From assembly GCF_040026395.1 (NCBI RefSeq), contig NZ_CP157278.1, positions 1,612,001 through 1,676,000 on the forward strand: 64,000 nt of DNA, in the 5' to 3' direction. Numbering within the stretch: the stretch's first letter is position 1; the number at the start of each line of letters is the position of its first letter. This document shows, piece by piece, positions 34,790-44,333 of the stretch. This DNA comes from Pedobacter lusitanus. GTDB lineage: Bacteria > Bacteroidota > Bacteroidia > Sphingobacteriales > Sphingobacteriaceae. The translations under genes were made by a program, and so were the position numbers. Under the pieces are notes generated by a model. The model did no database searches, was not told the DNA's origin, and saw nothing but the letters and a program-made list of their open reading frames with translations.

Positions 34790-35977
34790 TTATTTTGCTG
34801 AATTGGACATTAATAACTGTACTGTTTTCATTTTGATATTGTTGTTGGATGCCAGCATTAAAGGTGTTTCGTCTTTAGCGCTGATCACGTTAACATCCGC
34901 CCCGGCCTCTATCAGTAATTTCACCTTTTTATAAATGTCCTTTGCGATACGATCATCCAGAACAACATTATAAGCACATACTTTATGCAATAAGGTTTCT
35001 CCCAGATCATCCTGTTCATTGACCTCAATTTTACCAGTTCCCATTGCTATTTCCAGCGTCTCAAAAGATTTTTCTGCCAGCCAGTCCAGACCGGATTTCT
35101 GCTTTTCATAATAAGGTGCTTTCTGATTAATATCAGCACCTGCATCCAGCAGTTTAGGCAGTAAACCAATTTGATGATTACTAGTCAAACGGCTTAAATA
35201 AGCTGTAAAAAGTGTATTTCCTTCCTTGTCAACCTGATCGAAATCCGGAGACGCATAAGCAGCCAGCTGATCATATAAAGCTACACTGGACTGGTCTACC
35301 ACTGCCCGGCTAAAAGCTGTCGCTCCCTTTTGATCCTGCTCATTGGGATCTGCACCATTCTCTAAAAGCAAATCCAGATAACTCAGTTTATTATTACTCA
35401 CAGCGACCATTAAAGGAGTTTCTCTGACTACATTACCTTTATTGACATCCAGACCATCACCAATCAGCACTTCCATATAAGCCAAAGCTTTTTCAGGAGC
35501 CATCATTCTTTTATTGACTACCTCATAAAGCAGCGTTTGCTCTGCATTATTGGTGTAATTTATATCACAGCCCGCATTAATCAGACATTTAATGATTGCA
35601 ACATCCGCAGCATTTTCGAGCGCATAACCCAATAAGGTTATATCTCCTATTTCATCATTGATATTATCCAGTTTTCCGATAAACTGAGAAAGATAAGTTA
35701 TTGACTCATCATCGGAAGGAAATTCACGGATAATCGTATCAAAAATTGTATTTCTGAAAGAATCATATTCATAAACATCAGTTTCAATAGTCCGGTCGGC
35801 AATCCAGAGATCAAGAATTTCAAATTCTTTTGCCCTGATCACTTCACTGAAAGGAAGACTGAAATTGGGTTGACTAGTTATTTCTCCGGATATTTTTTCG
35901 CCTGCTCTGAGTAGTGTTTTAGCTTTTTCAAAGTCTCCGGACCGAATTGCATTTACAATTTCGTTTTCGATTCTCAT
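34790..35977 (-). CDS. Ankyrin-repeat protein
   Basis: A 395-residue ankyrin protein with more diverged repeats: 'DITLLGYALENAADVAIIKC', 'VRETPLMVAVSNNKLSYLDL', 'GATAFSRAVVDQ', 'GETLLHKVCAYNVV', and 'KDETPLMLASNNNIKMKTVQ'. No signal peptide or SHOCT tail. First gene of a two-gene unit with the SHOCT ankyrin protein. The 208 bases upstream hold no clear promoter of the TAnnTTTG type. The pair may act as a scaffold complex; this is an inference. Confidence 0.8.
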   Translation of the reverse strand: MRIENEIVNAIRSGDFEKAKTLLRAGEKISGEITSQPNFSLPFSEVIRAKEFEILDLWIADRTIETDVYEYDSFRNTIFDTIIREFPSDDESITYLSQFIGKLDNINDEIGDITLLGYALENAADVAIIKCLINAGCDINYTNNAEQTLLYEVVNKRMMAPEKALAYMEVLIGDGLDVNKGNVVRETPLMVAVSNNKLSYLDLLLENGADPNEQDQKGATAFSRAVVDQSSVALYDQLAAYASPDFDQVDKEGNTLFTAYLSRLTSNHQIGLLPKLLDAGADINQKAPYYEKQKSGLDWLAEKSFETLEIAMGTGKIEVNEQDDLGETLLHKVCAYNVVLDDRIAKDIYKKVKLLIEAGADVNVISAKDETPLMLASNNNIKMKTVQLLMSNSAK

Positions 35978-36185
35978 TATTTTCCATTAATTAGATTGTC
36001 ATTTTCACATCGCCAAAAGAATTAATTTTCCCTCTTAAAGCTTAATGACTTAAAAATACCTGTAATTATTTATTTACAAGTATAACTCCAAATACGAATG
36101 AATGTTTTATAGAACAAATAAAATATTTTAGCAAAATACATGAACATCCCGGAAAGCCGGATAAAGCTCAAACTGAACCAGTTCT

Positions 36186-36848
36186 TTAATCGCTGATCAG
36201 TTTATAATGAGTTTTTTTATAAACCTCCTTTTGCACATGAACTTTCAGATTTCTAAAAGTCTCCAGCGGGCCTTTGGTAGCGAAAAGATTGACTAACCAG
36301 GCTGGTATATTCCCCATCGGATCTACTTCAAGTACATATTCAGCTCTGACCTGGTTATTTGCTACTGGTGTAATAGTCCATTTTCCAACAGAGTGACTAA
36401 TCCTGACTATATTTTTCTTTTGCGCTACATAACCTGGTATACATGGAGAATTTACCGTAATCACTTTGGTTTGAGGATGCTGCTCTACCTGTATATGAAC
36501 TACATAATCCCGGTCTTCTACCGGCCACGGAACATCTACTCTGGAATAATAGATCAGTTCCAGCGGTGAAATCTGTTTAATCAGCACATTTTCCTGGCTG
36601 TGATAAACCCACTCATTACAGGTTTGTATATCCATAATTGCAGCAAGTAACTGCGAGGATGTTGCCTGCAAATTACCGACTACTTTGATCGCCTTGATTT
36701 TAGAATTTTCTATAGGACGCGTATAAACCTGTATACCCTCCCTGTTTACAGATAAAGACCAGTTTTCCTGTGCAAACAGCTGATTAAGGTTAAGAAAAGA
36801 TGAAATAAATATTAAAAATACGACGTAAGAATAAGTTGACCTTTGCAT
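36186..36848 (-). CDS. START-domain (SRPBCC) exported protein
   Basis: A 220-residue protein with a signal peptide ('VFLIFISSFLNLNQLFAQ') and one START/StAR-like lipid-binding domain: 'GIQVYTRPIENSKIKAIKVV', 'WVYHSQENVLIKQISP', 'VDVPWPVEDRDYVVHIQ' and the C-terminal 'PAWLVNLFATKGPLETFRNL'. The conserved 'PWPVEDRD' core is typical of bacterial START proteins. It probably binds a lipid or other hydrophobic ligand in the periplasm. It is divergent from the L,D-transpeptidase gene across 246 bases. Confidence 0.85.
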   Translation of the reverse strand: MQRSTYSYVVFLIFISSFLNLNQLFAQENWSLSVNREGIQVYTRPIENSKIKAIKVVGNLQATSSQLLAAIMDIQTCNEWVYHSQENVLIKQISPLELIYYSRVDVPWPVEDRDYVVHIQVEQHPQTKVITVNSPCIPGYVAQKKNIVRISHSVGKWTITPVANNQVRAEYVLEVDPMGNIPAWLVNLFATKGPLETFRNLKVHVQKEVYKKTHYKLISD

Positions 36849-36988
36849 AAAAAATCACCGTATTAATTGATAATTTAACCGGGATTCAAAAATACATAAA
36901 TCGAATTTGCCCGGCTATTTTTACCGGTTATTCTCAGTCATCATCAAGTAATTATACCATAATTTTGTTCTAACCGTTTAGAATTCAG

Positions 36989-37008
36989 TACATTTGTTTA
37001 ATTAAACA
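36989..37008 (+). promoter_or_regulatory. Promoter of the L,D-transpeptidase gene with palindrome
   Basis: TACATTTG (36989-36996) is a perfect -7 box with a TTTTG 21 bases upstream. It overlaps the perfect 14-bp palindrome TGTTTAATTAAACA (36995-37008), which covers the likely transcription start. The 5' leader would be about 90 bases. Confidence 0.5.
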
Positions 37009-37094
37009 CAAAAAAACCTAACAAAAACAAGCATCATCTGAAGAAAAACAAGACCTAATTAATCGTATCAAACATAGCACTTAAACCCCATTCT

Positions 37095-37877
37095 ATGAGA
37101 AAATACCTTTTAGGCGGAGCAGGAATAACATTTATCGTACTTGCCCTGACCATTATAATTAGCTGGATACCTTGTTCAAACCGGAGTTTACCGGAAAAAG
37201 TTGTTACTCAGGATTCATTGTATAATCTGCACGTTAGTAAGATCTATCATGCAGCACATCTTGAACAAAGCGGCCTCAGACCTGAGGTCTTTGAAAAAGC
37301 ATTAACAGGATTTTATAACCTTAAAAACATTGGTAAGGTTTCCAGTGAGAAATCTATACTTACCATTGCGGATTTTGATCAGAACAGCACCAAAAAGCGT
37401 CTTTGGATTATAGATTTATCCATAGATTCTCTTCTGATGAATACCTGGGTTGCTCATGGGCAGCGCAGCGGTGATGATCTGGCCACCCGTTTTTCGGATG
37501 CCCGGGATTCCAATGAAAGCAGCCTGGGATTTTATGTTACCGGTGAAGTTTACAGAGGAAAACATGGCCGTTCACTCAGACTGGATGGAATGGATGAAGG
37601 ATATAACTCCAATGCCAGAAGCCGCTCTATAGTTGTGCACGGGGCTCCATACGTAAGCCAGGGCACAATTAATGAATTAGGAAGACTGGGACGCAGCCAG
37701 GGCTGTCCGGCGGTACCTGCCGAATTATCTGACCGCGTAATTAATACTATTGAAGGAAAAACTGTGATTTTTATTAATGGTACTCATCAGAGTTACTTCT
37801 CCAAATATCTTAATACCCGTATTGCTGCAAACTGGATAGTTCCCATAGCAGACACCAGTCTGCTTGCACGCATATAA
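37095..37877 (+). CDS. Murein L,D-transpeptidase catalytic-domain protein
   Basis: A 260-residue exported protein: N-terminal membrane anchor or signal ('GGAGITFIVLALTIIISWIPC'), then a YkuD-like catalytic domain. The catalytic histidine is in 'SIVVHGAPYVSQ' and the nucleophile in 'RSQGCPAVPAEL' (Cys near residue 204). 'DGMDEGYNSNARSRS' precedes it. It would form 3-3 peptidoglycan crosslinks or attach proteins to murein in the periplasm. This is the shorter 'catalytic domain family' variant common in Bacteroidota and differs from classical YbiS. Monocistronic. Confidence 0.88.
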   Translation: MRKYLLGGAGITFIVLALTIIISWIPCSNRSLPEKVVTQDSLYNLHVSKIYHAAHLEQSGLRPEVFEKALTGFYNLKNIGKVSSEKSILTIADFDQNSTKKRLWIIDLSIDSLLMNTWVAHGQRSGDDLATRFSDARDSNESSLGFYVTGEVYRGKHGRSLRLDGMDEGYNSNARSRSIVVHGAPYVSQGTINELGRLGRSQGCPAVPAELSDRVINTIEGKTVIFINGTHQSYFSKYLNTRIAANWIVPIADTSLLARI

Positions 37878-37893
37878 AAGCATATTTTGCGAT

Positions 37894-37934
37894 AAGGCAT
37901 GATGATTAAATTAATCTTTTAATCATCATGCCTT
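37894..37934. terminator. Terminator after the L,D-transpeptidase gene
   Basis: Perfect 17-bp arms start AAGGCATGATG (37894-37910) and end CATCATGCCTT (37918-37934), with a 7-base loop. No long T run follows, so it may act partly as an mRNA 3' stabiliser. Confidence 0.65.
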
Positions 37935-38008
37935 AATATTGTCATCGCATTGTCTGTATAATTTTAGAAAATTAATATACCTTTAGGTCTGCAACCTATA
38001 AAGCCTGA

Positions 38009-38698
38009 ATGCTGAAAACTATTAAATACTGCCCATTATTTTTTTTCCTGCTGATTTTACTGCTGATAACGGGAATTGGTTTTTGTCTGTACACTTCAAA
38101 ATTAGCTAGTTTTATCCAGCTTAATTTATATCATACGCAATGGCTTGATTATTTTTTCACTTATTACACCCTAATGGGAGATGGAATAATCAGTGGAATA
38201 GCAGTTCTTATTTTATTTTTCTACAAGAAGAAAAAAGCGGCTCTGACTTTACTGATAGCCTATCTGAGTTCCGGAATTTTTGCGCAGCTATTAAAAAGAA
38301 TGTTCACCAAACCAAGACCAAGTCTTTATTTCGAACAGATATCCTTTCATTATACCCATTTTGTTCATGGGATTACTAATGCACATTCAGGTTCTTTCCC
38401 TTCCGGTCATACCACATCAGCCTTTGCTATGGCGACAGTACTTGTTCTTTTTCTGAGAAACTGGAAAATCAGCTTGCTCTGTTTGATTTCAGCAGTGCTG
38501 GTAGGCTATTCCAGGATATATCTTGCCCAGCACTTTTTGCAGGATGTAGTGGCAGGCGCAATTACCGGGTCTATTTTTGGTTTCTTCAGTTTTTATCTGA
38601 TTGAGCAGGACAGACCTTTAAAATTAGACAGACTATACCGAAAAAAACAACCGGTACCTATTCAGGCAGAGCCCGATTATATACAAACCACTAATTAA
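38009..38698 (+). CDS. PAP2-family membrane phosphatase
   Basis: A 229-residue inner-membrane protein with about six helices and the three PAP2 motifs: 'KRMFTKPRPS', 'GSFPSGHTTSAFA' and 'SRIYLAQHFLQDVVAG'. It dephosphorylates lipid phosphates such as phosphatidic acid, phosphatidylglycerol phosphate or undecaprenyl pyrophosphate. Substrate choice cannot be told. A TACCTTTA -7-like box (37978-37985) lies 23 bases before the ATG. Its 3' end overlaps the sbcC stop by 4 bases on the opposite strand. Confidence 0.9.
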   Translation: MLKTIKYCPLFFFLLILLLITGIGFCLYTSKLASFIQLNLYHTQWLDYFFTYYTLMGDGIISGIAVLILFFYKKKKAALTLLIAYLSSGIFAQLLKRMFTKPRPSLYFEQISFHYTHFVHGITNAHSGSFPSGHTTSAFAMATVLVLFLRNWKISLLCLISAVLVGYSRIYLAQHFLQDVVAGAITGSIFGFFSFYLIEQDRPLKLDRLYRKKQPVPIQAEPDYIQTTN

Positions 38699-41600
38699 AC
38701 CTCTACCAGTTCCCCGTAGCTGAATAAAGCTATTTTACTTGATCCTCCGGGTTGTCTGCTCAGTTGAATCTGCGTACCGATCCGTTCCTTAAGAGCTTCA
38801 ACGTGCGAAATAATGCCTATACTTTTTCCATTAGCCTGTAAATTTTCCAGAGCTGTTATGGCTACATCCAGCGTTTCTGCATCCAGTGTACCAAATCCTT
38901 CATCGATGAACAATGAATTGATCTGTACTTTACGACTTGCCAGATCTGATAAACCTAAAGCCAGTGAAAGACTAACCAGGAAACTCTCTCCACCGGAAAG
39001 CGTAGACATCGGTCTGACTACATCAGCCTGATAACCATCCACAATCTGTAAGTCAAGATCTTTTTCCGGGCTCTTCAGGATGCTGTACCGGTCAGTCAGC
39101 CTTAGCAAATGACGATTGGCCAGCTCTGTTAACCTGGCCAGTGTAAGTCCCTGTGCAAAGCGGCTGAACTTTTTACCGTCAGCAGAACCAATCAAAGCAG
39201 AGAGTTTCTGGAAACGATCAGCCTGTTTCTGCTGATGCTCAATTTGCAGAGCTACTTCACTATGTTTTAATTTCAGCTGATCATCTTCATCCAGATGATG
39301 ACGCAGTTTCACCATACTTTCCAGTAAAGATCTTAACTGCTGACCACATGCTTCTAACTGTGGTGTAATCATTTCGCTGGTTTCTGTTGTCAGTGCTTTT
39401 TGCTGTTCTGCTTCCAGTTCCTTTGCTGCGGCCAGTAAAAGACTTTTACCAGAGGCTATACGTTGTGCCGCCTCTTTCTGCAGTTCTTCAGCAGCTGTAG
39501 CTTCCTGGTCTTCGAGATACAATTCTTTGAGTTCTGCCAGATCCTTAAGCCCCTGGTCAGCCAGCTTACCCATTAGTTTATCTAACTGCTTATTAAACAA
39601 CTCTTTGGCAGCTAAATAGGAAACATGAAGATTGGCCTTCCTGTCTTCCACGATACGCACCCGTTCTTGCTTTTCCTGTAATAAACGCTGAAAATTTTCT
39701 GACTCAGCCCTGTATTTTCTCAGTGCGTTCATCAGCTGAGTTCTTTCCTCTACAGGATCTTTCAGTCCAAAAATTTCCATACGGTCTTCCTGCATTTGCT
39801 GTAAGACCTTTTGTTCTCCTTCCAGCTGACCTTTAAGCTGCTCTATGACATCTTTCTTGTCCTGGAGTACTGCAAGACTATTTTTAAGTTCTGTCTCCTT
39901 CTGACGAAGATCAGGCTGCAAATGGTTCAGTTCTTTTTCAGAGGCCTGATACCTGGTATATCTCTCTTTCATCACCAGGATAATCTCTTCCGCTTTTTCA
40001 GCTTCAAAAAGTATCCCGAATGGTTCAGTTAATAAGGCAGCTTTAGCCGCTATTGTTTTAATTTCTTCATCCCCTGCTGCCAGTTCCTGTATCACAACAG
40101 TCTTTTGGTTTTCAGCAAAACCGATCGTTAAATCAGTTTGTTCCAGTTTATGCTGCTCCTGCGCTAAAAGCTCCTTCTGCTGATTAACACTAATTTCCAG
40201 GGCATTAACCTGTATCTGAATATCTTTTACTGCTTTTAACTGAACCTGTAACGCCTGTTGCTCTGCTTTCTTCCTGTTGATTACGGCCTCTATAATTCCG
40301 GGTTTATTCAGATCTAAAGGTTTCGGTAATTTCTCATTATTTGCATTAAACTCCAGAAGACTCTGCGACAGCGATTCCTGTAAAACCAGTAAAGATTTTT
40401 CACTGGTCTGTACCTGGTAATTCAGCGTATTTAATTCAATCAGCTGCTGATTATATTGAGCTTTCAGCAAATTCATCTTCTCGAGTTGCTGATTGCGTCT
40501 TTCCGCCGATTCTGTTAGTTTACTGGTATATTTCCCTTCTACAAATGGATGGTGTACCGAACCGCAGAGCGGACAAGGCTGTTCAGGTTCCAATTGTAAA
40601 CGGTCTGCATCGTATTTCTGCACCTTCACTTCCAGTTCATAAATCTGCTGCAGATAATCAAGATGAGTTGCCCCTTCTTCATTTTCCAGCTTAAGCACAG
40701 CCAGCGATTTTTCTGAATCAGCAGTTTGACTGCGAAACTGAGCTAAAGCTTCCGTTAGTACGGTCTGCTCATTCAGTAATTTATGATATTGACCAGAAAG
40801 CCGCAACTGTTGCTCAGAGGTTTGGATTAATACCGGAAAATCTCTTAAGCCAGCTTCCAGCTCTTCCAGAGATTTTCCGGCCATAGCAGATTGCAGATGC
40901 TGATTCAGTTGTACACTGTTTGTCGTATAATCCTGTAGTTTTTGTCCGGCTAAACGAATATTCTTTTGGAGCTCAGTTGAATTCAGTTTTGCTTTCTCTA
41001 TCTGGGCAGAATAATCCAGCAGATTTTTCTGCTTATCGCCAGACTTTTGTTCCAGATTTTTAAGCTGTGTAAGCAGTTGACTGAATACAATAACCTGCTT
41101 ATCGAGCTCATTATCTTTAACATGTGTTTTCAGCCAGATGGATAAAACATCAATTCTTTGCTGTAAGGCATTTAACTGTCCGGTCATTTCCTTACGGGCA
41201 GCAGTTATAGTTTGCAGTGTCAGGTTCGTATTTTCAAAAGACCGGGTCGTCTTTTCCAGCTCAGTTCTGACCTGTTCAATCTGTATATCTTTCTTAATAA
41301 CTGTTTCAAAAACAGGTTCTGATTCAGTTAAAGTTTGCTCCGTCTGTTCAGTTTTCTGTTTAGCTTCAGTCAGTGCAGTTTTCATGACCACTTCCTCTTT
41401 AACCAGATCAGGATGTTCTGACTCTGCCTGTTTCAGATCAGTTTCAATTTTAACCTGCTGGTTTTCTATCGTACTTAATTCTGCCAGTGCAGGGCGATGA
41501 ACCAAAGCCGACAGATGTTTCTGCAATTTCAAAAAGCGTGACTCGTGTGAGGCATAAAAAAGCTCATCCGCGGCTAAATTCTGTTGTAACTCTGATTTTC

Positions 41601-42366
41601 TGTTTTCCAGCTTTCCCAGATGATTGAGCCAGTCAATTTTAGTTCTCCATAAAGCCTCCTGTTCTTTCAGCTCCTTTTCCCGGACTGAAAGTTCGGTTAG
41701 TTCCTGCTGAAAAGCTGTTCTTTCTTCTGCGGCCAGTAAGACTACATGATCCAGCTGATTGCGCAGCTGATCGAGTTTAGTCCGTTCCTCCTTAGCTTTT
41801 TCATAGGCATCAATAGAAATCTGCGAATAAATACCCGTATCAGTTATTCTTTCCAGCAGTTCACTTCTTTCATTTTCATCCGCTTTCAGAAAACGGGTAA
41901 AATCGCCCTGCGATAAAATCACGGAACGTAAAAACTGATTATAATCCAGACCACATAAATTGACAATTTCATCTCTTACGTCCTGTAAAGGATGTTCAAT
42001 GATAATCGTACCGCTGATGGCTTCCGCCAGCTCCATCTTTTGTGTTTGCAGCTGTCCCTCTGCCTTACCCCGGCTGCGTCTGATAGACCATTTGGCCCTG
42101 TATAATTTATCCTTAACTTCAAATTCAACTTCTGCAAAAGATTCACCCGTATGGCGGGTCATAATCTCAAACACATCTTTAGTATGGCGGTGTACCCGTC
42201 CGTATAAAGCAACTGTGATCGCATCCAGTATAGTAGTTTTTCCTGCTCCGGTAGGCCCTGTAATGGCAAATATTCCACTTTCAGTAAACGGAGGCCGGTC
42301 AAAACGAATCTCGTGCTGACCTTTCAGCGAATTAAGATTTAAAAATCTGACACTGATAATCTTCAT
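38695..42366 (-). CDS. sbcC: DNA repair exonuclease ATPase subunit SbcC
   Basis: A 1223-residue SMC-like ATPase of the SbcCD (Rad50-Mre11) complex, which opens DNA hairpins and trims blocked DNA ends. Walker A 'ITGPTGAGKTTILDA' is at about residues 35-49. Two long coiled-coil arms flank the zinc hook 'PCPLCGSVHHP' near residue 600, and the ABC signature 'TLSGGESFLVSLSLALGLSD' and Walker B 'LFIDEGFGTLD' lie near the C-terminus. Its start overlaps the sbcD stop by 4 bases, so the two are translationally coupled. Cytosolic. Confidence 0.95.
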   Translation of the reverse strand: MKIISVRFLNLNSLKGQHEIRFDRPPFTESGIFAITGPTGAGKTTILDAITVALYGRVHRHTKDVFEIMTRHTGESFAEVEFEVKDKLYRAKWSIRRSRGKAEGQLQTQKMELAEAISGTIIIEHPLQDVRDEIVNLCGLDYNQFLRSVILSQGDFTRFLKADENERSELLERITDTGIYSQISIDAYEKAKEERTKLDQLRNQLDHVVLLAAEERTAFQQELTELSVREKELKEQEALWRTKIDWLNHLGKLENRKSELQQNLAADELFYASHESRFLKLQKHLSALVHRPALAELSTIENQQVKIETDLKQAESEHPDLVKEEVVMKTALTEAKQKTEQTEQTLTESEPVFETVIKKDIQIEQVRTELEKTTRSFENTNLTLQTITAARKEMTGQLNALQQRIDVLSIWLKTHVKDNELDKQVIVFSQLLTQLKNLEQKSGDKQKNLLDYSAQIEKAKLNSTELQKNIRLAGQKLQDYTTNSVQLNQHLQSAMAGKSLEELEAGLRDFPVLIQTSEQQLRLSGQYHKLLNEQTVLTEALAQFRSQTADSEKSLAVLKLENEEGATHLDYLQQIYELEVKVQKYDADRLQLEPEQPCPLCGSVHHPFVEGKYTSKLTESAERRNQQLEKMNLLKAQYNQQLIELNTLNYQVQTSEKSLLVLQESLSQSLLEFNANNEKLPKPLDLNKPGIIEAVINRKKAEQQALQVQLKAVKDIQIQVNALEISVNQQKELLAQEQHKLEQTDLTIGFAENQKTVVIQELAAGDEEIKTIAAKAALLTEPFGILFEAEKAEEIILVMKERYTRYQASEKELNHLQPDLRQKETELKNSLAVLQDKKDVIEQLKGQLEGEQKVLQQMQEDRMEIFGLKDPVEERTQLMNALRKYRAESENFQRLLQEKQERVRIVEDRKANLHVSYLAAKELFNKQLDKLMGKLADQGLKDLAELKELYLEDQEATAAEELQKEAAQRIASGKSLLLAAAKELEAEQQKALTTETSEMITPQLEACGQQLRSLLESMVKLRHHLDEDDQLKLKHSEVALQIEHQQKQADRFQKLSALIGSADGKKFSRFAQGLTLARLTELANRHLLRLTDRYSILKSPEKDLDLQIVDGYQADVVRPMSTLSGGESFLVSLSLALGLSDLASRKVQINSLFIDEGFGTLDAETLDVAITALENLQANGKSIGIISHVEALKERIGTQIQLSRQPGGSSKIALFSYGELVEV

Positions 42367-43589
42367 GGCTTATCCTCCTTTTGTGCCATATATTCCAGTA
42401 CCTCATTAAAAGTGAGCAGCAGTTCAGCATGATCCTTGTCCGGGAACTCTGCTGCACAGCGCTTTAAAAACACGGTTTTAGGATCAAGATCTGTTAAAGC
42501 CATTGCTTCACCGGTCTGTTCATCCAGGTTTCGTGCAGCTCTTGTTCTGAGTTGTCTCGGAAAAATTCTGTCTATAAAAGGTTTATTAACTATCAGCGTA
42601 TTCAGTTGTTCGTCCAGGTCAAAAATAAAGGTTTCAGTTTCTACCTGAACCTCTACCCATGCAGGATACATTGTCCCGGGATTTTCCAGTAAAACCAGTT
42701 TGGTTTTTACCTTTTCAAAATCCCCCTTGATTCTGATCAGTTTGCGATAAGCAGGTACTTCAATTTCTTCCAGACTAACCATTTTACCGGCAGTAAATTC
42801 AAGAACAATCACCTGTTTCCTGTCATCTGTTTCAGAAAAACTCAATGGAATAGGTGATCCGGAGTAGCGGATATGGTTCATTTGATTAATGACCTGCGGA
42901 CGATGGATATGGCCAAGAGCTACATAATCGAACTCCTGCGGGAACTGATCTCCCCCAACCTGTCCGAGATTCCCCACATGAATCTCCTTTTCACTGTCCG
43001 AAGTACTTGAGCCCGCAGCAAAAAGATGTCCTGTAGCAATTACAGGAATATGTTTAGTCTTATAATCTGTTATATATTCTTTAAAACGATGATAATGATC
43101 ACAAATCCCCTGTTTGATTCTGTTTTCCCTTTCTTCGGCAGTTTCGCCCGAAACAGAAAGTCTGATGTCCCGGTCACGCAGAAACGGAACGGCACAAACA
43201 ACCAGTTCCAGCTCGCCGGAAGGATTTTTGATTTCAATAATCTGATCTGTAAATTCTTCGGGAACACCACCAATGATATGTACATTAAAATACTTCAGTA
43301 AAGCAGAAGGCGCATTTAATGTACTGATAGAATCATGGTTCCCTCCGATAATGATTACCTCCCGGCAGGGGGTATCTTTCACCTGTCTTAAAAACCCATA
43401 ATACTGTTCAAAAGCAGCATTAGAAGGACTTCCTGTATCAAAGATATCTCCTGCAACAATTAAAACATCTATTTTTTCGGTTTGCAGGGTCAATATCAGC
43501 CAGTTCAGAAAAGCCTGATGCTCATCTGTACGCTCACTCTGTTCCAGTCTTTTTCCAAGGTGCCAGTCGGCGGTATGAAGAATTCTCAT
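42363..43589 (-). CDS. sbcD: DNA repair exonuclease nuclease subunit SbcD
   Basis: The 408-residue Mre11-type nuclease partner of SbcC. Metal-site motifs are in order: 'HTADWHLGKRLEQ', 'VAGDIFDTGSPSN', 'IIGGNHDSIS', 'VIATGHLFAAG' and 'YVALGHIHRPQ'. The C-terminal capping region precedes the SbcC start. First gene of the pair. It lies just past the terminator hairpin of the upstream small membrane-protein gene, so its promoter must be within about 60 bases or transcription reads through that hairpin. Confidence 0.95.
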   Translation of the reverse strand: MRILHTADWHLGKRLEQSERTDEHQAFLNWLILTLQTEKIDVLIVAGDIFDTGSPSNAAFEQYYGFLRQVKDTPCREVIIIGGNHDSISTLNAPSALLKYFNVHIIGGVPEEFTDQIIEIKNPSGELELVVCAVPFLRDRDIRLSVSGETAEERENRIKQGICDHYHRFKEYITDYKTKHIPVIATGHLFAAGSSTSDSEKEIHVGNLGQVGGDQFPQEFDYVALGHIHRPQVINQMNHIRYSGSPIPLSFSETDDRKQVIVLEFTAGKMVSLEEIEVPAYRKLIRIKGDFEKVKTKLVLLENPGTMYPAWVEVQVETETFIFDLDEQLNTLIVNKPFIDRIFPRQLRTRAARNLDEQTGEAMALTDLDPKTVFLKRCAAEFPDKDHAELLLTFNEVLEYMAQKEDKP

Positions 43590-43590
43590 C

Positions 43591-43644
43591 GTTGCCTGCT
43601 AAATTAAACAATTGCAGGGATAATTGTTTAATTCAGCAGGCAAC
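43591..43644 (-). terminator. Long imperfect hairpin between the 43651 gene and sbcD
   Basis: GTTGCCTGCT..ATTAAACAATT pairs with AATTGTTTAAT..AGCAGGCAAC with one small bulge, about 21 paired bases. It lies 6 bases past the stop of the upstream minus-strand gene and touches the sbcD start region, so it could also act in sbcD expression. Confidence 0.65.
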
Positions 43645-43650
43645 GGTTAA

Positions 43651-44082
43651 TTAGTTTTCCAAATTTATTCCGTTTCCCGGTTTAGCAGAGATCAAGCTAT
43701 CTACAACAAATACGCTTACTCCTCTCCATGGAAGTGGACTGATATATTCTTTGTAATGTACTTCGATATTAGAGCCCGCATTTTTGTTCAGCTCTTCAGC
43801 AACTTTTGGATCTGTTACCGAAAACATAAATTCATTGGAAGCAATATTTCCAGGAGCCTGAGAACGTATACCGGTCTGTATTAAACGGCCTTCATTGGTC
43901 TTAAACATATAGCCTTTTTTCACAAAATAATTCAGCTGACCGGCTTTCACACCTTCGCCAAAAACAAAAAAGTACCTGTAATAACCAAAACCGGCCAAAA
44001 ACACGATCACTAAAAGTATCAGTATAGTCCAGAATTTTCCTCTGGATTTTTTTTGAGGCGTAGCAGAATTTGTATTTTCCAT
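43651..44082 (-). CDS. Hypothetical single-pass membrane protein
   Basis: A 143-residue protein from the ATG at 44082: a charged N-terminus, one membrane helix ('FWTILILLVIVFLAGFGYYRY') and a periplasmic domain with 'VFGEGVKAGQLNYFVKKGYM', 'TNEGRLIQTGI' and 'SVTDPKVAEELNKN'. Homologues are common in Bacteroidota and are sometimes mislabelled 6-phosphogluconate dehydrogenase; no such active site is present. The longer frame from 44157 adds 25 residues without signal character and is not preferred. Function unknown. Confidence 0.75.
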   Translation of the reverse strand: MENTNSATPQKKSRGKFWTILILLVIVFLAGFGYYRYFFVFGEGVKAGQLNYFVKKGYMFKTNEGRLIQTGIRSQAPGNIASNEFMFSVTDPKVAEELNKNAGSNIEVHYKEYISPLPWRGVSVFVVDSLISAKPGNGINLEN

Positions 44083-44333
44083 AGATGATGTTTTAATTTC
44101 GGTAATCAACAACTGTTCCAGAATCGAAACAAACGTGTTCAATCCCTTCAGAATCAATCAAACATGATAATTAAAGCTAAAAATTATTCACAATATTCCT
44201 TAAACTACTAATGCTCAGAAAATTCATCAGCAGATGTCCTAAAAATCAGTAAAAAAATGAACAATATGAATTTTTCAGGTATACCAAAAAGGGGTAACTT
44301 CAGCTCACATTTTACCAAAAAAAACAATTTACC

